NCBI GenBank assembly: GCA_003952965.2
Contig: CM025853.1
Coordinates: 5,852,015-5,916,014, forward strand
DNA length: 64,000 nucleotides
Direction of reading: 5' to 3'
Source of the DNA: Morella rubra
Lineage: Eukaryota; Streptophyta; Magnoliopsida; Fagales; Myricaceae
The position numbers were made by a program, and so were the translations under genes. Under the pieces are notes generated by a model. The model worked only from the letters and a program-made list of their open reading frames with translations, made no database searches and was not told where the DNA came from. Positions 36,516 through 48,872 of this stretch are shown piece by piece. Numbering within the stretch: position 1 is the stretch's first letter; each line of letters opens with the position of its first letter.

Positions 36516-37840
36516 AGCTTTTGATTTTATTTGCCTGTTATTTTGTTTTTTGTTCTGTACAATGGGTCACCCGTTTGAGAATATGCGATGGATTGAAGCT
36601 AAATGTTTGCTATTTTCTTGGCTTTGTTTCGACTATTTTCTTAGCTTTGTTTAGTTCAGTTGTTGGCAATTGGGATAAGTTCTACATGGGGTTGGCATCT
36701 TAGAGCTGACTTGCGACAAGAGATTTGGGAAAATGGAATACATATAGCTGACTTGCGACTGTACAATGGCTTTGTTTCGTCTATTTTCACCTTGCTTGTT
36801 TTGTTCAATTCTTTTTTCTTTATCTTGGTTTTTCTTATCTGATTTGGGAAAATAGAATACATATAGATGACTTGCGACTAGAGATTTGCCTTACTAATAC
36901 TCTGGACTGTTGCTGACAAGTGTTCTAAATAGGAGCCTAGGCGACCTAAATACCGTTATACATGTAATGGGTTGTACTCGTTTTGTTACAACCAGGTCTT
37001 CAATTCTTCTACAACAATAAACCCTCCCCGTGCGGGGAAATATGGTATGCTAAATAGCCCTTTGGTTCGTAGACCCTAACAACTGGATGAGGGAAAGGAA
37101 AAAGAACATACAAGAAGGGATATGGAAGAGGAAAGAGAGGCCATTTGGGTGACACGGCAACAAAAAATTAAAATCTTTTTTTATTGCTTTGAAATTTAAA
37201 AAACAAAAGGGGAAAAAAAAACATTCACAGATTTTGCACCATTTACATTGTGATTCGAATGGATATTGGATTATGTAAGACCATAATTATTTGGTCTTTT
37301 GTTGGGCAGGCTAAAGTTTTAGTAAGGATAAGTAGAGGAATTACTTCTATTGGCTAGTATCATACGTGGAAGTCAATTTGAAGTAAATTGTTCAGTGAGA
37401 CAAAAAGAAATTTGTAGCAGTCGGCTTTGGACAGTGTAATTGCAGTAGAGAATAATACGGGAAATTAGAATTGTATTGAAGTTCACTGGAAATACAACAA
37501 CAGAAATGGCCAAATTCGAGGTTTGGCCAACCTCCTTACAGAATAGAGAGATGAGAAAAGAGACTCTACGTATTTTGGTTTTTTGATGGCTAAAAAAAAA
37601 TAACCTTTGCCTTATATAGCATAAGCAGCTGAATGCAGCTGGATTCTAGTGCTCAGAAAATAGGTTGGATGGCAAAAGATTTACATGTAGCGCTATATTA
37701 TAATTTATTCCATATATATAAGGTTGGCATGCATTTTGGTTTCTTGCCGTTGTTGGGAATTAAAAGTTTTTTTCCTCTTTGCTTTTTGTTTTTCATTTAT
37801 TTTTACTTTTCATAAAATCAAGTCAACGCTCTCCAAATTG
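36516..37840. other. Non-coding stretch, no feature recognised
   Basis: AT-rich, with a near-duplicated word (TTTGGGAAAATGGAATACAT at 36725 and TTTGGGAAAATAGAATACAT at 36842, each followed by ATAGMTGACTTGCGACT). Nothing else is supported. Confidence 0.4.
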
Positions 37841-37867
37841 ATTGCTCAGACACGCCGAGCAGCTTGA

Positions 37868-38224
37868 GGAGGTTGGGGAGCAGCAGGATCCTGGGTAGAG
37901 CTCGACCCAGGATTTAGGGCACAAGCGACCGGGTTGGATGGACGACATGATGACAAGCTGACTGAGCGGATGCAATCGGTCTTGCGGCCCACCCATAAGA
38001 TGGTCAGTGATATCAGTTGTCGGCTGACAACTTTGGAGCAAAAGGTCATGGACATGGACTTTGGGTGGAAGAAGGAGATCACTGTGGTTCAGGAGGCCAT
38101 GTGGAAAGCGGTAACCAGTGCTAACTTATTTGGATTGACTCAGCGGGTCGTGCATATAGAGGAGCACCTTAGTCAAATCCGTGACGTTCTAAAAATCACG
38201 GATGATGACGATGATGACCTGTAG
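37868..38224 (+). CDS. CACTA accessory coiled-coil exon
   Basis: An open stretch after a stop near 37866 runs about 118 codons to a stop at 38222-38224. The first third is Gly/Ala-rich. A coiled coil with CRLTTLEQKVMDMDFGWKK and RVVHIEEHLSQIRDVLKI follows, and it ends in a run of Asp. It corresponds to the exons at 7082-7468 and 19530-19931. I see no initiating ATG in the expected place, so this is probably a last exon whose upstream part is lost at 37840. Function unknown. Confidence 0.55.
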   Translation, partial: GGWGAAGSWVELDPGFRAQATGLDGRHDDKLTERMQSVLRPTHKMVSDISCRLTTLEQKVMDMDFGWKKEITVVQEAMWKAVTSANLFGLTQRVVHIEEHLSQIRDVLKITDDDDDDL

Positions 38225-38399
38225 CTTTATTATGATGTCTATTTATTTTTATTCTATTTTTAGGACATCGATTTGTATTGATTTGATGTTATTTTGTTTA
38301 TATTATGTTTTGACAATATTTGATATATTTATGTTATTCTCAGTTATGTTATAATTGTTATTAGAACTTAATTCAATATGAATTGTTATTAGAACAAAT

Positions 38400-38730
38400 G
38401 TAAAAGTTCGTCAAAACCTATTCGAACGACTTTGAAACCGTTCGTAGGGTTTATTATACGGTCGGGACGATTTCGTTTACGATCCTTTTATTTAGACGCT
38501 GTCGTTTGGGGATTTCCAAACGACGTCATGCAATGTAAGATATCATTCAGACGTATTATTCGAGTCCGAACATTTTTGTTTTGACCAGACACTGTCGTTT
38601 GAGGATTACTAAAACAGAGACCAAAGATAGCGTTCGGATAGTTTGAAGTGGTTCGGACGGTGCGAAAATTTTAGGCGGCAACAATTCCCTCGAAAACTAA
38701 TACATGTCAGCGTCCGAACGGTATTCAGTC
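38400..38730. repeat. Palindromic motif cluster between accessory gene and transposase
   Basis: Variants of CGTTCGAACG, GTCCGAACG and GGTTCGGACGG in both orientations. The same arrangement occurs inverted at 16080-16370 in fragment III. Confidence 0.65.
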
Positions 38731-39690
38731 ATATCAAAGTTTTAGAATCACAGACAGGGGAGGAAAAATGGGAAATACTTAGAAAATGAAAGATTTGAGC
38801 AAGAGGAGAAGAGGAGAGCTGATTTTGAGCGTCCAACTGCATTGAATCGGGTGTGGAAGAGCAACTCATTCAGAATTTGATATTGGATTGTATTTGAGGT
38901 TAGTGGGTTCTAAATTGAATTATTTTAGATGAAAAGCATAGTTTTGGGATATAAAAGCATGTGTTTTTCAAAATTTTTGGGTCTAAAATGATAGCAATTG
39001 AGTTTATGATTGGTTGTGATGTGTTTATATTGTAAGAGTTTGTGATTTGAGGTGATTTTGGAAAGAATTTGTAGTGAAAATGGAGTCTGTGCGTGGAAGA
39101 ACTGTCTTGTTCAACAATCGCAGTCCAGACGGATTATGTCCATCCAGATTCATTTTTTTAGTTCGAAAGCTTTTGCAAAAAGCGTCCGAACGCTTATGGA
39201 TTGTGCGGACGGTTAGATTACGTCCAAACGGTTTTTGCTTTTATGTTCTTGCATTCATTTAGTAGCCTTAGCCCCCGTTTAAGAATTACACGGAGTTTGG
39301 ATAACGAACTCGGTTTAATTCTTGAATTGTCCATGTTATGACAATTTGAGTTTATAATATGCGTAATTGTATCTGCTATTGTGACATGTGTTTAGAAATT
39401 TTGATGCAAATCTCCTTTTGTCCTTCGGATACACATTCAGCATTGAGCTTATACACTTGCCTTAAATGGTGGGTGTTTATGCTCAATATTGTAGGTGTGT
39501 ATTTGGGGACTGAGGGAAATGTTGTCGAAATTTCTAGAGCATCGGTCACAATGGTGGGTCAATTACGTGCAGTACGTGATATTATAAACTTGAATGGGAT
39601 AGGACCTATCACTGAAGAAATTGGAGTTGAGTATGAATGTCATCATCATTGTTTGCATTATTGTTTGTATTTTCTCTTTGAAGGAACAAT

Positions 39691-42553
39691 ATGGATAAGA
39701 GCTGGATTTATGAGGCTGATAGACTGAAAAGTGCGAAGTATAGTGATGGTGTTCGGATTTTATGAGTGTTGCCCGTAGTTATGTAGATAGTCGGGGACTA
39801 ATAAGATGTCCATGTAAGAGATGTAAGAATGTGTTGTTCCAACGTGTGGACGAGATGAGGATCATTTATTCATAATTGGGTTTGACCAGAGTTACACTCA
39901 TGGGTATTTCATGGAGAGTCAATTCAGAAGTCTAACCGGTAGTGACTTTAGAACTAACAGTGAAGACTCTGGGGGAAACATAAATGATGATATGAGAGAC
40001 ATGTTAGAAGATTTTGAGGTGGAGGGGTTGATGAGAACGCTGGTGAAAATATGCGGTCCTGAAACAGTCAAGTCGGGATTTTCGAGTATACCAAATTATG
40101 GGCAGATGTTGAACGAGAGTTGTATCCCGGGTGTAAGAAGTACTTGAAGTTGTCTTTCGTTGTAAGGTTACTTCATGTGAAGTCAGAGAATAATTTGACT
40201 GTAAAGGTGTTTGAAGATGTGTTGGGTTAGTAAAAGATGTGCTGCCGGAGGGGGAGACACTTCCTAAATCTTATTATGAGGCGAAAAAGTTAAGAAAGAA
40301 TTTAGGCTTTAGCTACGATAACATACATGTGTGCTTAAATGATTGTGTATTGTTTTGGAAGGAGTACAATGAGTTACAAGAGTGTCCGGTGTGTGGGCAT
40401 CGAGGTGGAAGTACAGTCAGAATAGCAAATCAAAGTTCCTTAAAAAGTGTTGCGGCATTTTTCTTGAAACCGAGGTTGCAAGATTGTTTCTATCAAGGCA
40501 AACGACAACGGATATGCGTGGCACCAAGAGAAGCGTGTGATTGTAGATGGGGTGATGAGGCATCTTGCAGACTCTAGGGTATGGAAGGACCTCGATAAGA
40601 AGTTTGAATGGTTTGGTCGGAAATCTCGGAACATCGGTTGGGTTTGGCATCTGATGGGTTTCAATCTGTTTGGGAACATGAGCTTATCATATAGTATATG
40701 TATATAATTCCATACAATTTGTTTCATGTTGTCGTTGCTTATTCGGGTCCAAGAAGTCTCGGGAATGATATCGACGTCTACTTGCAGCCATTGATAGATG
40801 AGTTGAAGGATTTGTGGGAAAATGGAATGCAGACCTACGAACCGTGTCAAGTTCATTCAAGTTACATGCTGCTTTGCTTTGGACAATAAATGACTTCCCG
40901 GCTTATGGTAATCTCTCGGGTTGGAGTACGAAAGGACGGTTAGCATGCCCTAATTGCAATACGAACACAATGACGTTTTGGTTGAAACATGGGGCAAACA
41001 TTATTTTTTGGGACATCGCTGGTATTTGCCCGCGACGCATGGGTGGAGGCATGATGTCGACATATTTGATGGGAAAAAATAGTTTAGAGCAGTTGAAGAA
41101 GTCACTGGAGAGGAGATACTTCAACAACTTGAATCGGTACTTATGTTTTGGGAAGACTCAAAAGAAAAAAAAGGGCTGAATGAGTTAAGTTGGACGAAGA
41201 AGCTAATTTTGAGTGCCGTACTGGTTAGATTTGAGACATAATTTGCGTTGCACATAGAGAAGAATATTGTGACAATGTGTTGGGAACTTTGATAAAGAGA
41301 TGCTCCATAGCAGGAATTATTTTAAATGAATGTCTAACTTTTGCTCAATGTATCTTGGTACGGTTGAGATGAGATTTAATAGAAAAGACCAGAATTATGC
41401 CACATGGATGATCGAAGTTGTCATTTTTCTGTGTTTACTCAAAGTGTTCGACGTTGGGAGCTGGTAAGGGGTCAAATTTGAATAGAAAGAATTTACAAAA
41501 GCACAGTGGTACGTACTCAACAATTGTTCAGAAATTAGCCAACATATAGAGTAAGCGCTTTAAGAATATTTGCTCATTTAACACTTATCAGTTCATTATG
41601 TTTTAATTTATTATAAAATATCTTATTTATTTATAGCGAGCACTTAGAAGAGATGAGGAGGCAATCACCAATAAATGTTGATAGGAGGCACGAAGAAGGA
41701 TTTCTGTTATGGTTTAGAAATCGGGTATTTATTTAATTTTATCTCTATTATATGTTTAATTTTAATTGATTTTTTTTTTTCAATTAACACGTGTTTACTA
41801 TTTTAGATTCAAACTATGCGCAATGAAAATTTGGTTCGGTGTCGGATGATTTGTATGCGTTAGCATCCGGTCCGGATCAGGGGCACTTTGTTATTTTGTG
41901 TGTAGTGAATGGAGTTAGTTTCACAGTCCTTCGTGAACAGTTTCGTAATACTCAGAATAGTGGTGTGGTTGTTCCGGAATGATGGGGAAGATGTTGATTT
42001 TTACGAGGTCGTGGATATTTACGCGTTGCATTATTTGGGGGAATTTAGTTTATTTACTCAAATGTGACTGGTTTGACTTGAGTACTCAAAACTTAGGTCT
42101 TGATAAAAGTGGTCAGTTTGTTAGTAGTAACACATCCTGAAAGTGGTACAAAAATGACCCATTTGCTAGCTTCTGGGGAATCAAGTTTTTATATCGATGA
42201 TATGAAGTTGGGCCACTAGAAGATTGTTAAAAGATTACCGAAACACGTATGATATTCCACTTATTGAGGAGGAAGTTAGTGAAGATGGAAAAGGACCGTC
42301 GAAACGTGAAGCATTAGGAGAATGATCTATTGAGCTTTTTGTGGACTTTAGCTCATTTGACATGATCCCGTTGACTAGAAATGACGAGGCTTATGTGCCG
42401 GTAACCGATGATACAACAACGTGAAATAGAAGGAAGCGATGATTCCTCGAAATCATTCAGTGAAAATTCTAGTGATTCTGAAGAATATGACTCAAGACTA
42501 AAGAAACTTTATCGTTTCATTTACTTTGCGTTTCTATTTTATATTCATTTTGG
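39691..42553 (+). pseudogene. TNP2-type CACTA transposase, copy A
   Basis: Begins MDKSWIYEADRL, the transposase-associated domain, followed by the cysteine motif IRCPCKRCKNVLF. The Transposase_21 core lies at about 40170-41170: LPEGETLPKSYYEAKKLRK, LNDCVLFWKEY, CPVCG, and ALLWTINDFPAYGNLSGWST followed by a second cysteine pair. Downstream come the DUF4218-like region (FNRKDQNYA..DDRSCH, 41370-41560) and the DUF4216-like region (about 41840-42250, LASGPDQ, WYKNDPFASFWG-like). The order matches plant En/Spm TNP2 transposases, which cut the element ends. Many small deletions and stops break the frame. A long one near 41290 removes the end of the core that copy B keeps. Confidence 0.88.
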
Positions 42554-43399
42554 GTAACATAATTTATTTTTTTTTCTCTAATATTGATTTATTGGTTACA
42601 GGTCATGCCAGCGGGAGGGAAACGCCTTCAGTGTGATTCATCAGTTCGTAAGAAGTAGACTAGTTTCGTCGGAAATCTCTAGTAGTCGTCGGGTTTGGCA
42701 CTGATGATAGATCCGAATTACCATCATGAGTACCATTCATATTATTCGAGTCCAGATATTACTAAAATGTAGCGTTCCGGAAAATTTTAGGCGGCAACAA
42801 TTCCCTCGAAAACTAATACATGTCAGCTCCGTGCATGTTTTAGAATCACAGTGGGAAATACTTACTGATTTTGAGCGTCAACTCATTGAATCGGGTGTGG
42901 AAGAGCAACTCATTAGAATTTGATCTAAATTGAATTATTTTAATGAAAAGCATAGCTTTTGGGATATAAAAGCATGTGTTTTTCATTTTTGGGTCTAAAA
43001 TGATAGCGACAAGAACTGTATACTTATGAGATTCATTTTTTTAGTTCTTTTGAAAAAGCAATGCTTATGGATTGTGCGGACTTTAGATTAGTTTTTTAGC
43101 TTGCATTCATTTAGTAGCCTTAGAAAGAATACATCGAACAAAAATTGTCCACTTTGTTTACAATATGCGTAACTGCTATATTTTGTTTAGAAATTTCGAT
43201 GCAAATCTCCTTTTGTCCTTCGGATGCATTGAGCTTATACACTTGCCTTAAATGGTGGGTGTTTATGCTCAATATTAGGTGTGTATCTGACTGACAAATT
43301 TCTAGAAGCATCGGTCACAATGGTTGGGTCAATGCCTCCTATCACCTGAAGAAATTAGAGTTGAGTATTGGTTTGCATTATTGCTTTTGAAGGAACAAT

Positions 43400-46326
43400 A
43401 TGGATAAGTGGATTTATGAGGCTGATAGACTAAAAGTGTATAGTGATGGTGTTTAGGATTTTATGAGTGTTCCCGTAGTTATGTAGATAGTCGGGGAAAT
43501 AAGATGTCCATGTAAGAAATGTAAAAATGTGTTGTTCCAACGTGTGGACGAGATAGAGGATCATTTATTCATAATTGGGTTTGACCAGAGTTACACTCAT
43601 GGAGTATTTCATGGAGAGTCACAGAAGTTTTAACTGGGTAGTGACTTTAAACATGAACCTTCTCTGAGGGAAACATAAATGATGATATGAGAGACATGTT
43701 AGAAGATTTTGAGGAGAGGGGTTGATGAGAACGCTTGAAAATATGTAGGTGAAACAGTCAAGTTTTTGAGTATACCAAGTTATGGGCGATGTTGAGCGAG
43801 AGTTGTATCCCGGGTGTAAGAAGTACTCGAAGTTGTCTTTCGTTGTTAGGTTACTTCATGTGAAGTCAGAGAATAATTTGACTTAAAGGTGTTTGAAGAT
43901 GTATTGAGGTTAGTAAAAGATGTGCTGCCGGAGGGGGAGGCACTTCCTAAATCTTATTATGAGGTGAAAAAGTTAAGAAAGAATTTGGCTTTAGCTACGA
44001 TCATACATGCGTGCTTAAATGACTGTGTATTTTTTGGAAGGAGTACAATGAGTTACAAGAGTGTCCGGTTTGTGGGAATCGAGGTGGAAGTACAGTCAGA
44101 ATACCCAATCAAAGGTTCCCAAAAAGTGCTACAACATTTTCCCTTGAAACCGAGGTTGCAGAGATTGTTTCTGTCAAGGCAAACGCAACGGATATGCGGT
44201 GGCACAAGAGAAGCGTGTGATTGAAGATGGGGTGATAAGGCATCCTGCAGACTCTACCTCGATAAGAAGTATGAATGGTTTGTCGGAAATCTCGGAATGT
44301 CGGATTGGGTTTGGCATCTGATGGGTTTAATCCGTTTGGTAACATGAGCTTATCGTATAGTATATGGCCAGTCTAATTCCATACAATTTGCTTTCATGTT
44401 GTCGTTGCTTATTCTGGGTCCAAGAAGTCTCGGGAATGATATCGACGTCTACTTGCAGCCATTATAGATGAGTTGAAGGAGTTGTGAGAAAATGAGTGCA
44501 GACCTACGATGCAGTGTCAAGTCCATTCTTATATGCTGCTTTGCTTTGGACAATAAACGATTTTTTGGCTTATGATAATCTCTCGGGTTGGAGTACGAAA
44601 GGACAGTTAGCGTGCCTTAATTGCAATGCGAACACAATGACGTTTTGGTTGAAATATGGGGCAAACATTGTTTTTTGGGACATTCGGTATTTGCCCGTGA
44701 CGCATGGGTGGAGGCATGATGTCGACATATTTGATGGGAAAAATAGTTTAGAGCAGCGCCTGAAGAAGTCACTGGAGAGGAGATACTTCAACAACTTGAA
44801 TCGGTACGTTATGTCATTTGGGAAGACTCAAAAGAAAAGAAAAGGAGCTAAGAATGAGTTAAGTTGGACGAAGCAAGCATATTATTTGAGTTGCCGTACT
44901 GGTTAGATTTGAAACTTTGACATAATTTGGACGTCATGCACATAGAGAAGAATATTTGTGACAATGTGTTGGGAACTTTGGTGAAGTCGATGGTAAGACG
45001 AAGGACAGAGCACAGTGTGAGGGCTCCATAGCAAGAGAATTATTGTTAAATGAATGTCTAACTTTTGCTCAATGTATCTTGGTACGGTTGAGACGAGATT
45101 TAATAGAAAAGACCGGAATTATGCCGACATGGATGATCGAAGTTGTCATTTTTCTGTGTTTACTCAAAGTGTTCGACGCTGGGAGCTGGTAAGGGTCAAG
45201 ATTTGAATAGAAAGGAATTTACAAAAGCGCAGTGGTACGTACTCAACAACTGTTCAGAAATCAGCCAACATATAGAGTAAGCGCTTATAAGAATATTTTC
45301 TCATTTAATCACTTATCAGTTCATTATGTTTTAATTTATTATAAAATATCTTATTCTTTATAGCGAGCACTTGGAAGAGATGAGGAGACAATCACCAATA
45401 AATGTTGATAGGAGGCACGAAGAAGGATTTCGTTATGGTTTAGAAATCGGGTATTTATTTAATTTTATCTCTATTATATGTTTAATTTTAATTGATTTTA
45501 TCTTTTAGATTCAAACTTAACACGTGTTTAGTATTTTAGATTCAAACTATGCGCAATGAAAATCCAGGCTCGGTGTCGATGATTTGTATGCATTAGCATC
45601 TGGTCCGGATCAGCGGGCACTTTGTTATTTTGGTGTGTAGTGAATGGAGTTAGGTTTCACACGTCTTTCGTGAACAGTTTCGTAACACTCAGAATAGTGG
45701 TGTGTTGTTCGGGGGACCATGATGGGAAAGATGTTGATTTTTACAGCCAGGTCGTGGATATTTACGTGTTGCATTATTTGCGGGGAATTTAGTTTATTTA
45801 CTCAAATGTGACTGGTTTGACTTGAGTACTCAAAACTTAGGTCTTGATAAAAGTGGTCGGTTTGTTAGTATTAACACATCCCGAAAGTGGTACAAAGACG
45901 ACCCGTTTGTGCTAGCTTCTTAGGGGAATCAAGTATTTTATATCGATGATATGAAGTTGGGCAGTCACTGAAGATTGTTCAAAAGATTACCCTTTAGAAA
46001 CACGTATGATATTCCACTTATTGAGGAGGAAGCTAGTGAAGATGGAAAAGGACCGTCAAACCGTGAAGCATACTAGGAGAATGAGTCTATTGAGCTTTTT
46101 GTGGACTTTAGCTCATTTGATATGATCCCATTGACTAGAAATGACATTGACCCTTATGTTCCGGTAACCGATGATGGTGTTCCACAACAGCGTGAAGTAG
46201 AAGGAAGTGATGATTCCTCAAATCGTTCAGTGAAAATTGTAGTGATTCTGAAGAATATGACTCCGAGGACTAAAGTAACTTTATCGTTTCGATTTACTTT
46301 GCGTTTCTATTTTATATTCATTTTGG
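43400..46326 (+). pseudogene. TNP2-type CACTA transposase, copy B
   Basis: Same domain order as copy A: start MDKWIYEADRLK; Transposase_21 core 43880-44910 with LPEGEALPKSYYEVKKLRK, LLWTINDFLAYDNLSGWST and FGKTQKKRKGAKNELSW; a DUF4218-like stretch at 45090-45280; and a DUF4216-like stretch at 45570-46000 with WYKDDPFVLAS. An intact tail ends FSSFDMIPLTRNDIDPYV. It keeps several stretches that copy A has lost (for example 44988-45035) and lacks others that copy A has. It ends at a donor (GGG|TAACAT region, 46326). Frameshifts make it inactive. Confidence 0.88.
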
Positions 46327-46391
46327 GTAACATAATTCATTGTCTTTTTTTTTTCTCTAATATTGATTTATTTGTCACAGGACAACGTCAT

Positions 46392-48031
46392 GCCAAAGGG
46401 AAACGCCTTCAGTGTGATTCATCAGTTCGACTGAGAGTAGTCTCGGTAGACTAGCAGTGTCGGGTCCTTCACTTAGGGATAGGAATGAATTACCGTCCCT
46501 ACCACAGCCAGTCCAGTAGGCACCCAAAGTAGTTGTGCGTGTAAGTATCTTACCCCGTCAATCTTGATTAAATATTATGACTTTTAAATTTATTGTTCTT
46601 CATTTGTAGCGATGTCCGAAATTAACCACGTTAGAGGTAGTACATGTGGATTGCCTTACTCAAGGCTCGCACAGAGGAAAGCTGACTATCTATATCCCTG
46701 ATGGACGTACGGTGGCGATGACAAGGCGTCCTCAATGCTCTCGAGTCATATTGGTGCGCTCATTCACAACATGTCCCATTTGAGACGAGTAAGTGGAAGG
46801 AGGTCCCGACGAGGTTATTTTAATTCATTAAATTTTAATTGTTAAACTTTTATACGTACTAACTGTTATATATGTTAAGGATGACTTCCAACTAGATTAC
46901 GATCGAACCGAGGATCGCATAACTGTGACGTCTACGATGAACACAGCGTACAGGACGCACAAAAATAGAATGTTCCAGCATTACTCGGTATTCAATTCCA
47001 AAGAAGAGGGTTAGAACACCCGTATCCCGATATGAGTAAGGAAGAATGGACTCGTGTCTGTGATTTATTCGCGAGCAAGGAATTTCAGGTTAAACATTTT
47101 TATTCGTCCTGAACATTTATTTTATTTTATTATTAATTGTGTAACAACTGTAAATGTACAATGCAGAGGAGTGCAATCAACAAGGAGAATAGAGCTAAGC
47201 TGAAGATTGTACACACATCTGGAGCGAGGTCTTTCCAACGCCGAGAGCGTTGTTAGTAAGTAATAAATTTACATTTTTATTATTTATTATTTAAATAATG
47301 ACTTAGGTATTTTAATATGCACGTTCTATATTTCTTTTGATGTACAGAAAAATCCAGAATCTGATGGGATTAGTCCTGCGTTGCTGTATAAAAAGACACA
47401 TACTAATAAGGATGGCATGTGGACATCAGAAGATGCACGAGAAAATTTTGTAAGTTGTAACGTTAGATTTAATGATGCATTCGTATGCATTTATGTTTCA
47501 TATATGCTAATTTTATCTTATTTTTTAATTTTGAAGGAAAAAATGGAGGCGTTACAGTTGCAGCATGAGTCAGAGGGAAAGTCATACACCGAAGTGGAGA
47601 TTTTCGCTGAGGTGTTGGGGACGAAAGCGGGTTACGTGCAGGTTTAGGCCGTTCAATACGGTCTGTTGGATCATCTTCATCAGCAGCGTTCGTTGATTTG
47701 TCCGAAGATTGGAGGAGGCCAGATTAGAGATTGAGGAGATGAGGGCTAGACAGATGGAATATGAAGCGCTTTTGGTCAAGCAGTCAGATATGGAGCAAAC
47801 GATGCGAGAGCATCTACAGATAATAGAGGAGCAGCAACGAAAGAAAGACGAAGAGCTGATGCAGATGATGGCGAAGCAGCAACGAAAAAAGACGAAGAGC
47901 ATCAGAAGATGATGTAGGAACAACAAAGGAACCTAGTGGAACAACAAGAATGGAGGATGCAACTAATGGTGGAGCAGATGTGTGAGCAGCTGATGGAGCA
48001 GATCAGACAGTTGCAATCTCATTTCGTTTGG
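46392..48031 (+). pseudogene. Transposase_24 gene (second CACTA protein), six exons
   Basis: Exons inferred from GT-AG borders and family similarity: 46392-46540, 46610-46813, 46880-47088, 47167-47255, 47348-47459 and 47537-48031. Recognisable pieces in order are GKLTIYIPDGRT, TAYRTHKNRMFQ, EEWTRVCDLFASKEFQ, SAINKENRAKLKIVHTSG, SPALLYKKTHTNKDG, QHESEGKSYTEVEIFAEVLG and GLGRSIRSVGSSSS. A Gln/Glu-rich coiled coil ends the protein (EEARLEIEEMRARQMEYEAL). This family accompanies TNP2 in plant CACTA elements and probably binds the element ends. One-base shifts in exon 1 and near 47640-47710, and a TAG near 47913, break it. It follows copy B at about 65 bases. Confidence 0.85.
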
Positions 48032-48194
48032 GTAAATTTATGTATTTTCACTACTTTGTCAGTACTTATTTAATTATTTACTTTTAATGACGATTACATA
48101 TTTGTAGATATTTTATTATACTACGAGTATTGAATATATTTTATTTATATTATTTGTAAATTATTTTTAAAATTTTAATTAAATTAATTCAAAT

Positions 48195-48872
48195 ATGTGG
48201 AAAACGGTTCGAACGCTAACAAAAGTCGTTCGAACGTTGTAACGTGCGCACGTTCACAAAACAAGTCCGAACCCTAACTCCGTCCGAACGATATTTCTAG
48301 CATGCACGCGGTTTTTATTAGGAAACCGTTCGCATGGTAATAAAACACGTTCCAACGTGTTCTACAGAAATTGCATCCGAACTTCATTTGTAAAAGTTCA
48401 AACGGTGTTTGAAGCTGACAAAAAATATTTCGTCATAATGAAAGAACGGTGCGGACGTCTTCACAAATGCGTCCGGACATATTTATATTATCATTTGAAT
48501 GTTGTTATACAACTGTGTGGACGTTTATTCTGTGACAAAATGTATTTCGTCACATTGGACTAACCATTCGCATGAGCTGTACGAACGTATAGAGAGAACG
48601 TTCGCACAGCTCATGCGAATGGATGGACTATACTGGGCATGATGATTTTCAATTTCGTCAGTATGGCACCAAACCGTTCGGACATGGTTATATACCATCC
48701 GAACGGTTTTGAGTGACAGAACACCAAAATCGTCACCTAAAACATTGACTGACGAGCTTTAGGTGACAAACCGGGTGACAACTTAGTTTTGTCACCTAAA
48801 ACCTTAATTGACGAAATTAGTACTTTGGATGACAAATTTTTTTGTCACCCAAAGTATTTTTTTCTTGTAGTG
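48195..48872. repeat. Subterminal array and right terminus of the large CACTA
   Basis: Dense CGTTCGAACG, CGTCCGAACG, GTCCGGAC and CGTTCGCAC variants at 48205-48710. Alternating GTCACCTAAA and GTGACAAA words follow, and the terminus is TTCTTGTAGTG. The next three bases, ATT, would be the target duplication if the lost left end could be found. Confidence 0.8.
48564..48622. repeat. 25-bp inverted repeat (hairpin) in the subterminal region
   Basis: Arms 48564-48588 and 48598-48622 pair over 25 bases with one mismatch, around a 9-base loop rich in AGAGA. The arm begins CCATTCGCATGAGCTGT. It is far longer and more perfect than the surrounding 10-base palindromes. It may be an accident of array growth or a small-RNA precursor. 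Confidence 0.85.

Larger units (their letters stand above)
38560..46480 (+). repeat. Tandem duplication of the CACTA interior (about 4 kb units)
   Basis: Unit A (38560-42740) and unit B (42742 to about 46480) share the same order: the TATTATTCGAGTCC junction word, AAAATTTTAGGCGGCAAC (38667, 42784), the TNP2 gene, and the start of the next gene (GGGAAACGCCTTCAGTGTG at 42618 and 46398). Unit A ends inside the first exon of the Transposase_24 gene and jumps back to the 38560 sequence. Unit B continues into the rest of that gene. Both units have many private short deletions. Confidence 0.88.
37840..48872 (+). mobile_element. Large CACTA element with transposase genes, left end missing
   Basis: The right end is TTTTTTCTTGTAGTG at 48872, preceded by a palindrome array (48195-48720) and foldable GTGACAAA/TTTGTCACC stretches (48740-48855). 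Inside, in one direction, are an accessory coiled-coil exon (37868-38224), a TNP2-type transposase present twice (39691-42553 and 43400-46326) and a Transposase_24 gene (46392-48031). No left terminus was found, and similarity to other copies stops near 37840. All genes are damaged. Confidence 0.85.
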
